A stretch of DNA of 64,000 bases from Cercis canadensis (Eukaryota > Streptophyta > Magnoliopsida > Fabales > Fabaceae). The stretch lies in assembly GCA_003255065.1 (NCBI GenBank), contig QAOA01001821.1:146452-210451 (forward strand). The letters are read 5' to 3'. The translations under genes were made by a program, and so were the position numbers. Shown in pieces: positions 55,070 to 64,000 of the stretch. The stretch's first letter is position 1, and every line of letters begins with the position of its first letter. The notes beneath the pieces were generated by a model. The model searched no databases. It saw only the letters and a program-made list of their open reading frames with translations, and was not told where the DNA came from.

Positions 55070-56041
55070 AATGAAAAAGGTTTTGTCATCTCATCAATTA
55101 GAAGTGATCATGGTGGAGAATTTGAGAACCAGCTGTTTCAAAATTTTTGTGAAAAACAAGGAATTTACCATAATTTCTCCTCTCCTAGAACCCCCCAACA
55201 AAATGGTGTGGTTGAGAGAAAAAATAGATCTTTAGTTGAGATGGGCAGAACCATGTTGTGTGAAAATGATTTTCCAAAATACTTTTGGGCTGAAGCTATA
55301 AACACAACTTGCTATATTTTAAATAGATGCTTAATCAGGCCCATTTTGAAGAAAACCCCTTATGAGATTTGGAAGGGGAGAAAACCTAATGTAAGCTACT
55401 TTCATACATTTAGATGCAAATGTTTTGTGCTAAATAATGGAAAGAATCATTTGGGAAAATTTGACTCAAAATCTGATGAAGCCATTTTCCTAGGTTACTC
55501 TTTGTCAAGCAAAGCTTATAGAGTTTTCAATAAAAGAACTCTTATAGTTGAGGAATCAATGCATGTTGTTTTTGATGAATCTAACTGTCCCTTGGTTTTC
55601 AATACCCTTGAGGAAAACGAGTTATTGCAGGACAGCCTCAAAAGATCCTCCAAGTCAGAACACAATCAAGAGAAGTTAGCAGAGCAAATTTCATGTGATT
55701 CAATTCACATAGAGCTAGATCTTTCAGAACCAACCGAAGAGGAAGCTCCACAAATAAATGTGAGAGATTCTCTGCCAAAGGAAACCAGAGTTCTAAAAGA
55801 TCATCCAATTGATAAAGTGATTGGTGACTTGAGAAGAGGGATTAGTACAAAAGCATCTCTCCGGGATAAACATGCAAATTTGGCTCTATTATCCTTGTCC
55901 GAGCCTACCAAGATTGGTGAGGCACTTCAAGATGAAGGATGGATAATGGCAATGCAAGAGGAACTAAATCAGTTCTCAAGGAATCGAGTCTGGGCTCTTG
56001 TTCCTGAACCAAAAGGTCAAACAATCATAGGTACAAGATGA
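55070..56041 (+). pseudogene. E2 integrase core and C-terminus
   Basis: Same frame as gag. It has the second catalytic Asp in RSDHGGEFEN and the Glu in NGVVERKNRS, then the long integrase C-terminal region (FLGYSLSSKAYRVFNKRTL) and the acidic linker to reverse transcriptase. All three integrase catalytic residues are present. TGA at 56039-56041 replaces the Trp before VFRNKL. Confidence 0.9.
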
Positions 56042-57427
56042 GTGTTCAGAAACAAGCTTGATGAAGATGGGAAAGTTGTGAGAAACAAAGCAAGACTAGT
56101 AGCTCAAGGTTTCAATCAGTAGGAAGGTATAGACTATGATGAAACTTTTGCTCCTGTAGCTAGACTAGAAGCTATTAGAATGTTTCTTGTATTTGTTTCT
56201 TTCAAAGGCTTTAAAGTTTTTCAAATGGATGTGAAAATTGCATTTTTAAATGGATACATTAGTGAAGAAGTGTTTGTTAAACAGCCCATTGGTTTTGAAA
56301 ATCTAGACTTTCCTAACCACGTATATAAGCTTTCTAAAGCTCTCTATGGTCTTAAGCAAGCTCCTAGAGCTTGGTATGATAGACTTAGTGAATTTCTCAT
56401 GAAAAATAATTTTCTGAGAGGAAAAGTTGATACCACTCTCTTCACTAAAAGAGTATCTCGTGATATTGTCATAGTTCAAATTTATGTTGATTATATTATC
56501 TTTGGTTCAACTAACAATAAGCTCTGCAAGGATTTTGAGTCACTAATGAAAAGTGAGTTTGAGATGAGTATGATGGGAGAACTCAACTTCTTCCTTGGAC
56601 TTCAAGTGAAACAAATCAGAGATGGAATCTTCATTAATTAGTCAAAGTACACAAAAGAATTACTCAAGCGGTTTGACATGGACAATGCAAAAAGAATTTC
56701 AACCCCTATGAGTCCTGCTACGAAATTGGTGCTGGATGAAAAGGGTAAATCTGTGTGTGAGAAAAAGTTTAGAGGTATGATAGGATCTCTGCTATATCTA
56801 ATGGCAAGTAGGCCAGACATCATTTATTCTGTGTGTGCATGTGCCAGATTTCAAGTTAATCCAAAGGAATCTCACTTAACTGCTGTCAAAAGGATATTTC
56901 GATATCTAATAAATTCTGTGAATGTTGGTTTATGGTTCAGTAGAACTAGTTCTTTCGAACTAGTTTCTTATACAGATTCGGATTATGCTGGCTGTTCCAT
57001 TGATCGAAAAAGTACAAGTGGAGGTTGTCAATTTCTCGGGGGAGCACTAGTCTCTTGGCAATCAAAGAAACAGAGCTCAGTGGCTTAATCAATAGCTGAA
57101 GCCGAATACATAGCAGCTGGTCTGTGTTGCTCACAAGTGCTATGGATGAAACAACAACTTGCTGATTATGGTATATTTCTGAACAAAATTCCCTTGCTAT
57201 GTGATAATACAAGTGCTATTAACATTGCTAGAAACTCAGTTCAGCACTCTAGGACTAAGCACATTGATATTAAGCATCATTTTCTTAGAGATCATGTGTT
57301 GAAAGGTGACATTGAACTTTCCTTTATTAACACTGAAGATCAGCTTGCTGACATTTTCACAAAACCTCTGGCTAAAGAAAGATTTTGCTTTCTAAGACAT
57401 GAATTAGGCATGATCAATTTGCAATAA
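56042..57427 (+). pseudogene. E2 reverse transcriptase and RNase H
   Basis: The frame continues with TAG at 56120-56122, TAG at 56639-56641 and TAA at 57086-57088, each one transition from a Gln codon. The catalytic YVDD of reverse transcriptase is YVDY: codon 56492-56494 is TAT, so an essential Asp is lost. RNase H motifs follow (YTDSDYAGCSIDRKSTSGG, SIAEAEYIAAG, LLCDNTSAINIARN) and the frame ends normally after LADIFTKPL and HELGMINLQ. Confidence 0.93.
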
Positions 57428-58052
57428 TGATGTATCCCTTCATGCATGTGTGTTAAATATTTGTTCATATACATCTCATTCTTTGAAAAATTTTCTTGGT
57501 TAGTGAATGTCTCAAATGTGCTCTTATACTTTCTGAAAGTATTGATAAAAGAAATCTGAATTCCAATCATTCATCTCTTGAATTTTCCCAAATTATTTTG
57601 AATACTTTGTTTTCTCATAAAATTGGTTGTATCTGAATCTTTTATTAGAAGGGAATTTAGTGGGTCTGTTGGGCAAAATATGTTCTAGGCCAAAAGCCCT
57701 TTCTATCCATTTTCGGTCTAGAGCTATCTCTGGGCCAATCTGTTTTGTTGTTAAAGTTGGGCCTCAATCACTCCAACCCGCGTTTTCTGGCTTCTAGCCA
57801 AAACACGCGTTTCACTTGTGACTTTTGATCTGTCTGTAAGATTGGCTAAAACTCACCGTTTCAGTCTGCTCCTTCCCGAACTTCATTTCTCTTTGCCTCT
57901 TCGAAATTGAACTTAACTATTCAACTTCCCATTTCCCTTGTTTTCTTTCTATCAACTGGTTTTTCTCTCCACGATCTCCTCCATTCGTGGTGTGTTCTTT
58001 TTGCCTTCTTCATCTGCCAAATTCTCCAAGCATAAGAGTCAACTGTTAAATC
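57428..58052 (+). other. E2 spacer before the third ORF
   Basis: Non-coding internal region; no conserved ORF. The 90-codon frame on the - strand (57921-58193) overlaps the third ORF start and is not called. Confidence 0.6.
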
Positions 58053-59627
58053 ATGGATAGAAGAAGAACAAGTCAAAGATTGAAAGCACAGCTCAAGGGA
58101 AAGATTGAAGTGAGCACTTCTAAAGAAAATCCCATTCAGGTGGAAAATTCCTCCTCCTCCGAAGAAACAAGAGACATTGATACTATTATCCACAAAGCAA
58201 CGAAATTTGCTTCCAGCACTGCAAAAGGAAAAGATAAAATGGCTTCTCCCTCTCCCATTTCAGAACCCTCATCTGCCAATTCTCAACCTGGTTTAGCCTT
58301 TCCATCATCTCCTTCGAACACATCATCACATAATCCCCAATCGTCTGAACCCTCATCTACATCTTCATCACCTGCTGTCAATTCTAACCCTCAATCTACA
58401 AACCCTGAACCAGAAACCAATCCATCAATTCCTCCTCCAAGACCAAGGAGAATGAAAATGTTGGCAAGGAAAATAACATTTTCTCCTAAGTCTAAAGGGA
58501 ATATGTCACAGACACTCGGTTATACCTCTAAGCCACATGCAACCACCACTCACACTGAAGTCCCTCAAAAGCAGAAAGCTTCGAAACCCTCTGAGAAAGG
58601 ATCGTCCTCTAAAAGTCATGACTCTGGAAAAGACTCTGTAAGTACTACTGACAGTACTGAGTCTGAAGAGGAAATCCAACTATTTGAGAGCACGGCTGCT
58701 GAGAAAAATTTCTTTAGACTCTATGTTAAGAGGTCTTATGCTCCAGGATGCATCATTCATTGGGACTCTCCATTACCAACAACCACAACAATTGAAGAAG
58801 CCTTTGCTCTTATGGGATGGACAAACATTCTCAAAATAGAAGAACCCTTAATTCCCAAGGTAATTCGCTTGTTCTATGCCCATCTGCAGCAATTGAGAGG
58901 CTCAGATTCTGGAATTATTTATTTAAAATCCTTCATTGCTGGAATTGAAATGGTAATCTCTGAGAGATTATTAGCAAGCATTCTGAGGCTACCTGTTAAA
59001 GGAGAATGTAGGATAGTACAAAAAATTTGGCCATCTGATTTGGTATCTTTTGATGATGCAATGGAATCCATATGTGACTTTCTTGACCAAAGAGGGCAGG
59101 GCAGACCTCCCTCACTTCACTGCTTCAATTCCTTCACCAGAACCTTGGCCAAGATAATAACCTCTCATATCTTACCCCGCATAGGAAGTCATACTGAGCT
59201 GTCCATTCCTGATCTCTTCCTGCTTTATCATTTGAAAAACCAGTTGCCACTGAACCTACCTAGACTGATCCTAAGCACAATGGCTGCTACTGTCAAAGGA
59301 TCAAGAACCAAAACCAGTTTACCTCATGGAATGATCATTGTCAAACTCTGCAAATACTTTAAGATTGATCTTTCCAAATTTGAATCTGAACCACTTCCGG
59401 ATAAGTTTATCCTCAAAAAACCCCTTCCTTCCACTAATCCCCTCTCAGAACCCACTGTGCATTCTTCAACTGGCAAAGGAAAACAGCATGCAGCCTCGAC
59501 CAGCTCCCCTTCAGCCAAATCTAAAAAGCATGCTGCCAGCAATCCATCCAGTTCCAAGCCAACCAAGAAAGCCAGAAAGTCAGGGCCTTCAGCTCAACCT
59601 TCTGATAGGGTGGATCATGAAGAATGA
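58053..59627 (+). CDS. E2 envelope-like third ORF (Sirevirus)
   Basis: 524 codons open from ATG (MDRRRTSQRLKAQLKGKIEV). Residues 1-210 are Ser/Pro-rich and probably disordered. Residues about 225-440 form the conserved part, with VIRLFYAHLQQLRG, ERLLASILRLPVKGE, LPRIGSHTELSIPDLFLLYH and LPHGMIIVKLCKYFKIDLS; this resembles the putative plant transposon protein domain seen in envelope-like ORFs of legume and other Sireviruses. The tail is Ser/Lys-rich. I see no clear signal peptide or transmembrane helix, so an envelope role is unproven. A TGA at 59625 and a frame change cut the last 55 or so residues that are still readable at 59628-59790 and match E1. Confidence 0.85.
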   Translation: MDRRRTSQRLKAQLKGKIEVSTSKENPIQVENSSSSEETRDIDTIIHKATKFASSTAKGKDKMASPSPISEPSSANSQPGLAFPSSPSNTSSHNPQSSEPSSTSSSPAVNSNPQSTNPEPETNPSIPPPRPRRMKMLARKITFSPKSKGNMSQTLGYTSKPHATTTHTEVPQKQKASKPSEKGSSSKSHDSGKDSVSTTDSTESEEEIQLFESTAAEKNFFRLYVKRSYAPGCIIHWDSPLPTTTTIEEAFALMGWTNILKIEEPLIPKVIRLFYAHLQQLRGSDSGIIYLKSFIAGIEMVISERLLASILRLPVKGECRIVQKIWPSDLVSFDDAMESICDFLDQRGQGRPPSLHCFNSFTRTLAKIITSHILPRIGSHTELSIPDLFLLYHLKNQLPLNLPRLILSTMAATVKGSRTKTSLPHGMIIVKLCKYFKIDLSKFESEPLPDKFILKKPLPSTNPLSEPTVHSSTGKGKQHAASTSSPSAKSKKHAASNPSSSKPTKKARKSGPSAQPSDRVDHEE

Positions 59628-60061
59628 ATCAGTTCAATCAATCCAGATTGGCAGGCTTCTGAACTTCTTCCAGACTTTGACCTTTAACTCTACTGCTAGG
59701 ATGGCTGTAGTTGAAAAGGATTTGGCAATCATTAAGGACAAGTTGACAGCTCTCCTTGCCTCTCAGCAACCTCCATCTTCTGATCCTTAATCTTTATTTA
59801 GTGTCTTTTGATACAACTTTGACTGTAAATGTAGCATAGGTGGACATTCTATAACCTATTGCTTTCATTACTGCACTTGCATCATTCATACTTATTTTGC
59901 TTATGCTTGACTGATTGTGTCCTATTTTGTTATGATAATCTTAATTCTGGCTGCTCTAATGCTTTGATCTTCTTCCTATTTTGATTTGATTCTTATGATC
60001 ATGTGGATTACTCTGCACTAATCTGGTTGGTAGTATTGTTTCCCCTCTTTTTGATAATGCC
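59628..60061 (+). other. E2 tail of third ORF in shifted frame, then spacer
   Basis: Up to 59790 a shifted frame reads IGRLLNFFQTLTFNSTARMA, equivalent to the C-terminus of the E1 third ORF (GRRLNYFQTFSFECSACLA). The remainder to 60061 is a T-rich non-coding spacer. Confidence 0.7.
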
Positions 60062-60279
60062 AAAGGGGGAGAAAATAATGTTATGTGGGATAGTCTGTTT
60101 GAACTGTCATATATGTTATGTGTCTGAATTGATATTGGACAGGTTATTTGAGAAAACTCCCGTCTGATTCTGATATAATTATAATGCTAGAAGTTCTGAT
60201 TTTTCAGTTCTTGCTAGGCACAAACTAAGGGGGAGCTTTTCTCAAATCACATTATTGTCATCATCAAAAAGGGGGAGAT
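60062..60279 (+). promoter_or_regulatory. E2 polypurine tracts (three copies)
   Basis: AAAGGGGGAGAAAA at 60062, AAGGGGGAGC at 60227 and AAAAAGGGGGAGATT ending at the LTR border (60266-60279). The last is the functional plus-strand primer position. The same three-copy layout is in E1. Confidence 0.82.
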
Positions 60280-61435
60280 TGTTAATCCCACAAGTTTCTG
60301 AACCTGTTTTGATGATAACAATAATGTCTTAATTTCTTATATGTGTTGTTTGTCTTGTTGTTATTAATCTTTGCTATGCTTTCTAAGTTGTATCCAACTC
60401 AATCTTCAAATGAGTCTTGAAGAACTTGTTCTTTAAAACCAGTTTTGGATTATGTGATAGGACTATGAGATTGCTGATGTGGACAAGGCTACTTGTGGGC
60501 TTCGGGCCAAAGTTTTCCTTTTGCTTATCTGACTAAGAGTTGTACTCTTAGTAAATAGGAAATATCTTTCTATGTGTTTTTGGAAAAGCTCAAGTACCAA
60601 GAAAGTTGTTTCTACTCTCTTACACAAAGAGAAACTTTTTGGACAAAAAGGACAAAAGTAGTGTGACTGATGGACAAGGGGTCAGCTGGTTGATGGCTCC
60701 TCTTTTCCCTCACCATTTGGCCTTTCACATGCAAGGGAAGCCAATAGAGCAAGAAGGCATCAAGTATTCATATTCATTCATGAAGAATAGAAGAGAAGCA
60801 ACACACGAGAAAGAGAGAGAAGGAAGCCATTGTTAAAGAACTAAGTTCTGCATCTTCTTCTTCCTACTCTCGGATATCTTCATGTATCAAGATACTCATT
60901 GTTCCATATATACTCTTTGAGAGAGTTTCTTCTTGGGGCTACAACAAAATATTTGGGTTTTGTATCTTGGATTTCTATGGGAGAAATCCATGGGTGTGAT
61001 CTCTAGAGTTAGAGAGAGTAAGTTCATGGTAAGCTTGGAAAACAAAATCCATGGGAGCTAAGCTTGAAGAAGCTTGTAAAATAAACTTGGTGTAAAGCTT
61101 GGAGAAGCTTGAGAAATAATCTTGAAGTATAGTGGAACCCCATTAACATGGGAGAAGTGGATGTAGGCATGTGAGGCCGAACCACTATAAAATCTCTGTC
61201 TAGCTCTTTCTTTCTTTATCTTTGCTTCTTTGGTTAATCCTCTGTTTCTAATGGTGCATGGTTTGTAAAGTCTTTGTTTGAATATTCAAGTCTGGGATTT
61301 GTAGAAGAACTTGTTCGTAAGAACTAGTTTTTGTTGACAAGTTCTTAAACAAATATGCTATTTGAATCAGCTTTAAGAAGCAATTTTTAATTAATTCCTA
61401 TTCACCCCCCTCTAGGAATAGATCTTGCACTCTCA
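60280..61435 (+). repeat. E2 3' LTR
   Basis: 1,156 bp from TGTTAATCCC to ACTCTCA, followed by the target duplication TTTCT. Confidence 0.95.
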
Positions 61436-61440
61436 TTTCT

Positions 61441-61899
61441 GAGATATTCAGAGACAGTAGAGGTGCCTTTTGTGAGATGGGAGAGACGGTCTTTCAAGGT
61501 CATGATGGGTGACCGAGAACGGTTGGCAAAAGCTCAACGAAGTTGTTCCCAAGCTTCTTGTGAAGTGGTGGCTTGAGAGATGACAGCCCTTGCATCAATG
61601 TCACAGGTTGCCATGAAAGCAAGCAGCAGAAAATGATCCTGGCGGATCCAAAAAGTGCATAAGGGGTTCTCAACATCCTCACCATGGTGCTCAATGGTGG
61701 GAGGAGGACAAGGGGTTGAGCCGGTGATATACCCAACCAGCCCATACCCAATAAGCATTGATTTCATTTGCTTGGCCCAGGCAACGTATTTGTTGCTTTT
61801 TAGTTTGATAACTAAGTTAGAGACATTGATAGTAATGAGGTCAGATGAGGTGGTATTGGGGTGGAAGGGAACAAAGTTGATGGTGGAAGAGGTGGCCAT
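61441..61899 (-). pseudogene. E3 gag, N-terminal part
   Basis: Starts at ATG 61897-61899 and contains VAWAKQMKSMLIGYGLVGYI and TGSTPCPPPTIE, very close to the E4 gag. It ends at the E2 insertion and continues on the other side at 51369. The frame upstream of 61899 is leader sequence. Confidence 0.88.
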
Positions 61900-61984
61900 G
61901 GGTGGGAATAAAAGGACGAGTAAAGGAGGTAGAGAACAGAGGGATCGAAAAAAAAAAACGGTGGCTGGTGAGAGCACTTTTACT

Positions 61985-61996
61985 GCTCTGATACCA
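61985..61996 (-). promoter_or_regulatory. E3 primer-binding site
   Basis: TGGTATCAGAGC on the - strand directly beside the 5' LTR; initiator Met-tRNA type as in E4 and E2. Confidence 0.92.
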
Positions 61997-62280
61997 TATA
62001 AAGATAACAAAAGACACAATTATGCATAAAACTCTTGATCGTATTAGATGACTTTGTTGTTAATATATACAAGATTCTGTTGGCAATAGATAAGGATCTA
62101 ATCCTAGTATACAAACTTTTGAATACACGTTAATGATAAGAGATAGGTATGCACAGGTTGTGTAACTGAATTTGGTTATGTGTGTATCAGGTGGCTAATA
62201 GATAGATATACAAAGGTTGTGTAACTGAGTTTGGTTGCATGGATGACATGTGTGTATCACGTGGCTAATACTCCTTTAAC
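61997..62280 (-). repeat. E3 5' LTR
   Basis: About 284 bp, near-identical to the left LTR, with the same internal tandem repeat. Confidence 0.9.
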
Positions 62281-62318
62281 ACGGTTCCAAACAAAAGAAA
62301 ATCACATCATAGGATCAC

Positions 62319-63085
62319 GTTTGGTCATGATCAGTACAACTTTATATATCACATGCAAGAAGACGACCACATCTTTGTCCACTTTTTTATGCTAAATTTT
62401 GGGTCTAATTGTCACCCTTCAAATTTCTTTTTTTGGTATTGTTGTTACTCTCCACCAGATTTATTTAAGACTTTATCCAATGTTTAGTTTAACTTGTAAT
62501 CTGATTTCAATAGTTTCTTTTTATGCCAAATATACAAAAGATTTGTACGTAGGATCGACCTGTGGCTTCTTCATTGATTCCTGTCTTGTATTTTGGATGT
62601 TAGTAATAATTAAATCTTGTTTGTACTGTCTACTCTTCAATGCCTTATCCTTGCATGGACCGCACTATGAAATTTGTATGTTACTACTCTTCACAAGTTT
62701 TATTTGGGATCTTCATTTGTGGCAAACAAACCATCAATAATGTTTCATGGTTTTGATAGACAATATTAAAATTAATTCACTAGGTCATTTTTGAAAAATT
62801 TATTAAGAAGAAGAGAAAAATGATAGTGACTTATGTTCAAAAATAATAAAGAATTAGTCAATATAACATCAGAACATTTTTTAAGTAAGAAATACAAAAG
62901 AGTAATTGAACCAAGTAATAGTTCAAGTGGTCATGTTAACTCATATACCCGACCTTAAAGTTTAGGGAGGTTCTCAGGACTTCAAATCAAATCTTATTGT
63001 ACATGCTCTTGGTGATTGTGATATTATTATGATAATATTATTAGTGACTTAAATGTATTCTCTTTCTCATATTTTTTTTCCAAGG
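62319..63085. other. Intergenic, no supported gene
   Basis: AT-rich. A 113-codon open frame at 62399-62740 is hydrophobic by composition and has no family signature; not called. Confidence 0.5.
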
Positions 63086-63173
63086 AAAAGAGGGGAGCAC
63101 TTTGTGCTTTGGGGGAGGGGATGGGTTCAAACCCGTGGTGAGGTACCAACCATTGGTGGAGGGATCTAGCTCC
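63086..63173. repeat. Dispersed repeat, copy 1
   Basis: About 85 bp beginning GAGCACTTTGTGCTTTGGGG and including GGGTTCAAACCCGTG, which resembles a tRNA B box. A second copy lies at 63644-63722 in the same orientation. It may be a SINE-type fragment; no A box is evident. Confidence 0.7.
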
Positions 63174-63643
63174 AACTAAGCAACGCCATTTCTCTTTCTT
63201 ATATGAGAGTTTTTTAAAAATATATAAAAATATTCTAATCTTTGGTAAAAAAAAAAAAATAGAAAAGGACAACTTTCCTTTTTAATTATTAGGAGTTCAA
63301 TATGTGTGATAAATATTCATAAAAATCAATTAACTTATATGAAAGTGTCACTAAAGATAATCCTTTAGATAAATCCAAAAACATAGATATAAAATAAACA
63401 CTAAATTTGTTGTACATAAAAAAGATAAAAGAATATGAACAAATAAGTTTTTTTATGGACTGATACGTATCTGTTGGTAAATATTAGGGTTTTTTTTTTC
63501 TCAAAAGATCAATAAATTGGATTCATCCACATAAAAATCAACAAGTACATCAAAGTCGAGAATACACCCATAACAGGCCAAAACAAGACCATTGCTCAAA
63601 GTACATTTTGTTTTGTGGTCTGATTGATTCCAAATCTAATATA
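63174..63643. other. Intergenic between the two repeat copies
   Basis: AT-rich with poly-A tracts; no gene seen. Confidence 0.5.
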
Positions 63644-63722
63644 GGGGAGCACTTTGTGCTTTGGGGTAGAGGATGGGTTCAAACCCGTGATGAGGTACCC
63701 ACCACTTGGGGAGGGATCTAGC
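63644..63722. repeat. Dispersed repeat, copy 2
   Basis: Same unit as 63086-63173 with roughly ten differences by eye. Confidence 0.7.
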
Positions 63723-64000
63723 TTTCATTTTGGATGTTAGTAACAGTCGTAATAATATTTAAATTGACAAACAGACAATCAATTAATGTGTCATTGGAAT
63801 GTCTTATTCAAAATATTGGCAGGACCTCTTCAAAACAAAACAGAAAAATACAGGACCATGCCTCCTTTATGCCTCTTGCTGTCACAATATTTTATCTGCT
63901 ACTTGCTAAAAGTAGTTTTTGTTTTGGCAATTTGACTGAAATAATGTTATTGGACAAACTATTTACCGAAATGGTGCACATTTGAAACTATTTACCTAAA
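63723..64000. other. Intergenic, window end
   Basis: No supported gene; the open frame at 63734-63985 has no recognisable motif. Confidence 0.45.

Larger units (their letters stand above)
51370..61435 (+). mobile_element. E2: complete Sirevirus-type copia retrotransposon nested in E3
   Basis: A 10.07-kb element with two full LTRs, flanked by a perfect 5-bp duplication TTTCT at 51365-51369 and 61436-61440. It contains primer-binding site, gag with two zinc knuckles and a lysine-rich coiled coil, protease, integrase, reverse transcriptase, RNase H, an envelope-like ORF and three polypurine motifs. Structure and size fit the Sirevirus (SIRE/Maximus) lineage. It must be younger than E3, whose gag it splits. 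About 36 substitutions plus small indels separate its two LTRs by eye, roughly 3 percent. Gag-pol is full of stops, so it cannot act alone. Confidence 0.96.
47398..62280 (-). mobile_element. E3: small Ty1/copia retrotransposon, split by E2
   Basis: Same family group as E4 on gag and pol similarity. Without the E2 insertion and its duplicated target it is about 4.8 kb: 5' LTR at right, primer-binding site, gag, protease, integrase, reverse transcriptase, RNase H, polypurine tract, and 3' LTR at left. The left flank is ACACG; the right flank also reads into ACGG, so the target duplication could not be fixed to the base. E2 lies inside the gag region, between 51369 and 61436. Stops, shifts and catalytic changes make it non-autonomous. 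Confidence 0.92.

Overview
This window is plant nuclear DNA, most likely from a eudicot. The intergenic sequence is very AT-rich. There is a plant class III chitinase, an atypical bHLH protein of the PRE/ILI type with one intron, and layered plant retrotransposons (Sirevirus-type and small Ty1/copia, a Ty3/gypsy-like solo LTR, a plant L1-type LINE) together with hAT-type MITEs. I cannot name the species. Only two host genes are well supported. Most of the remainder is transposon sequence or intergenic DNA in which I see no gene.

Layout. 1-8.6 kb: intergenic DNA with a hAT-type MITE, a GC-rich repeat block and several assembly seams. 8.6-17.8 kb: a damaged Sirevirus-type copia element, E1 (+ strand, target duplication ACTTA). 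Its 5' LTR is fused to pol by deletion, and a complete solo LTR, probably of gypsy type, sits inside its pol. 17.8-24.4 kb: intergenic DNA with two more hAT-type MITEs, another MITE candidate and a tandem repeat. 24.4-25.4 kb: the PRE-like bHLH gene (- strand). 25.4-32.9 kb: intergenic DNA with simple repeats and an orphan RNase H-like LINE scrap. 32.9-38.1 kb: a LINE (- strand) with an uninterrupted ORF2 and an ORF1 that runs into a gap. 38.65-39.68 kb: a single-exon class III chitinase (- strand) with TATA box. 40.1-44.75 kb: a small copia element, E4 (- strand, target duplication CAGAC). 44.75-47.4 kb: intergenic DNA with a foldback MITE and displaced copies of chitinase promoter segments. 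47.4-62.3 kb: a second small copia element, E3 (- strand), split in its gag by a complete Sirevirus, E2 (51,370-61,435, + strand, target duplication TTTCT, two 1,156-bp LTRs). 62.3-64 kb: intergenic DNA with a duplicated 80-bp repeat.

How the parts work. The chitinase would be secreted and attack chitin (defence). The PRE-like protein would act as a growth-promoting dimerisation partner without DNA binding. All four copia elements are too broken to move by themselves; in E2 gag-pol carries about ten stops, most explained by C-to-T or G-to-A changes, while its third, envelope-like ORF is open for 524 codons. The LINE is the only element here with an intact replication protein.

Caution on the assembly: nine single N characters are present, and five of them sit exactly between two near-identical direct copies of 28-230 bp (or one repeat unit), which looks like unmerged contig ends. 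I did not find a convincing new biological system here; the more unusual signals are listed as findings.
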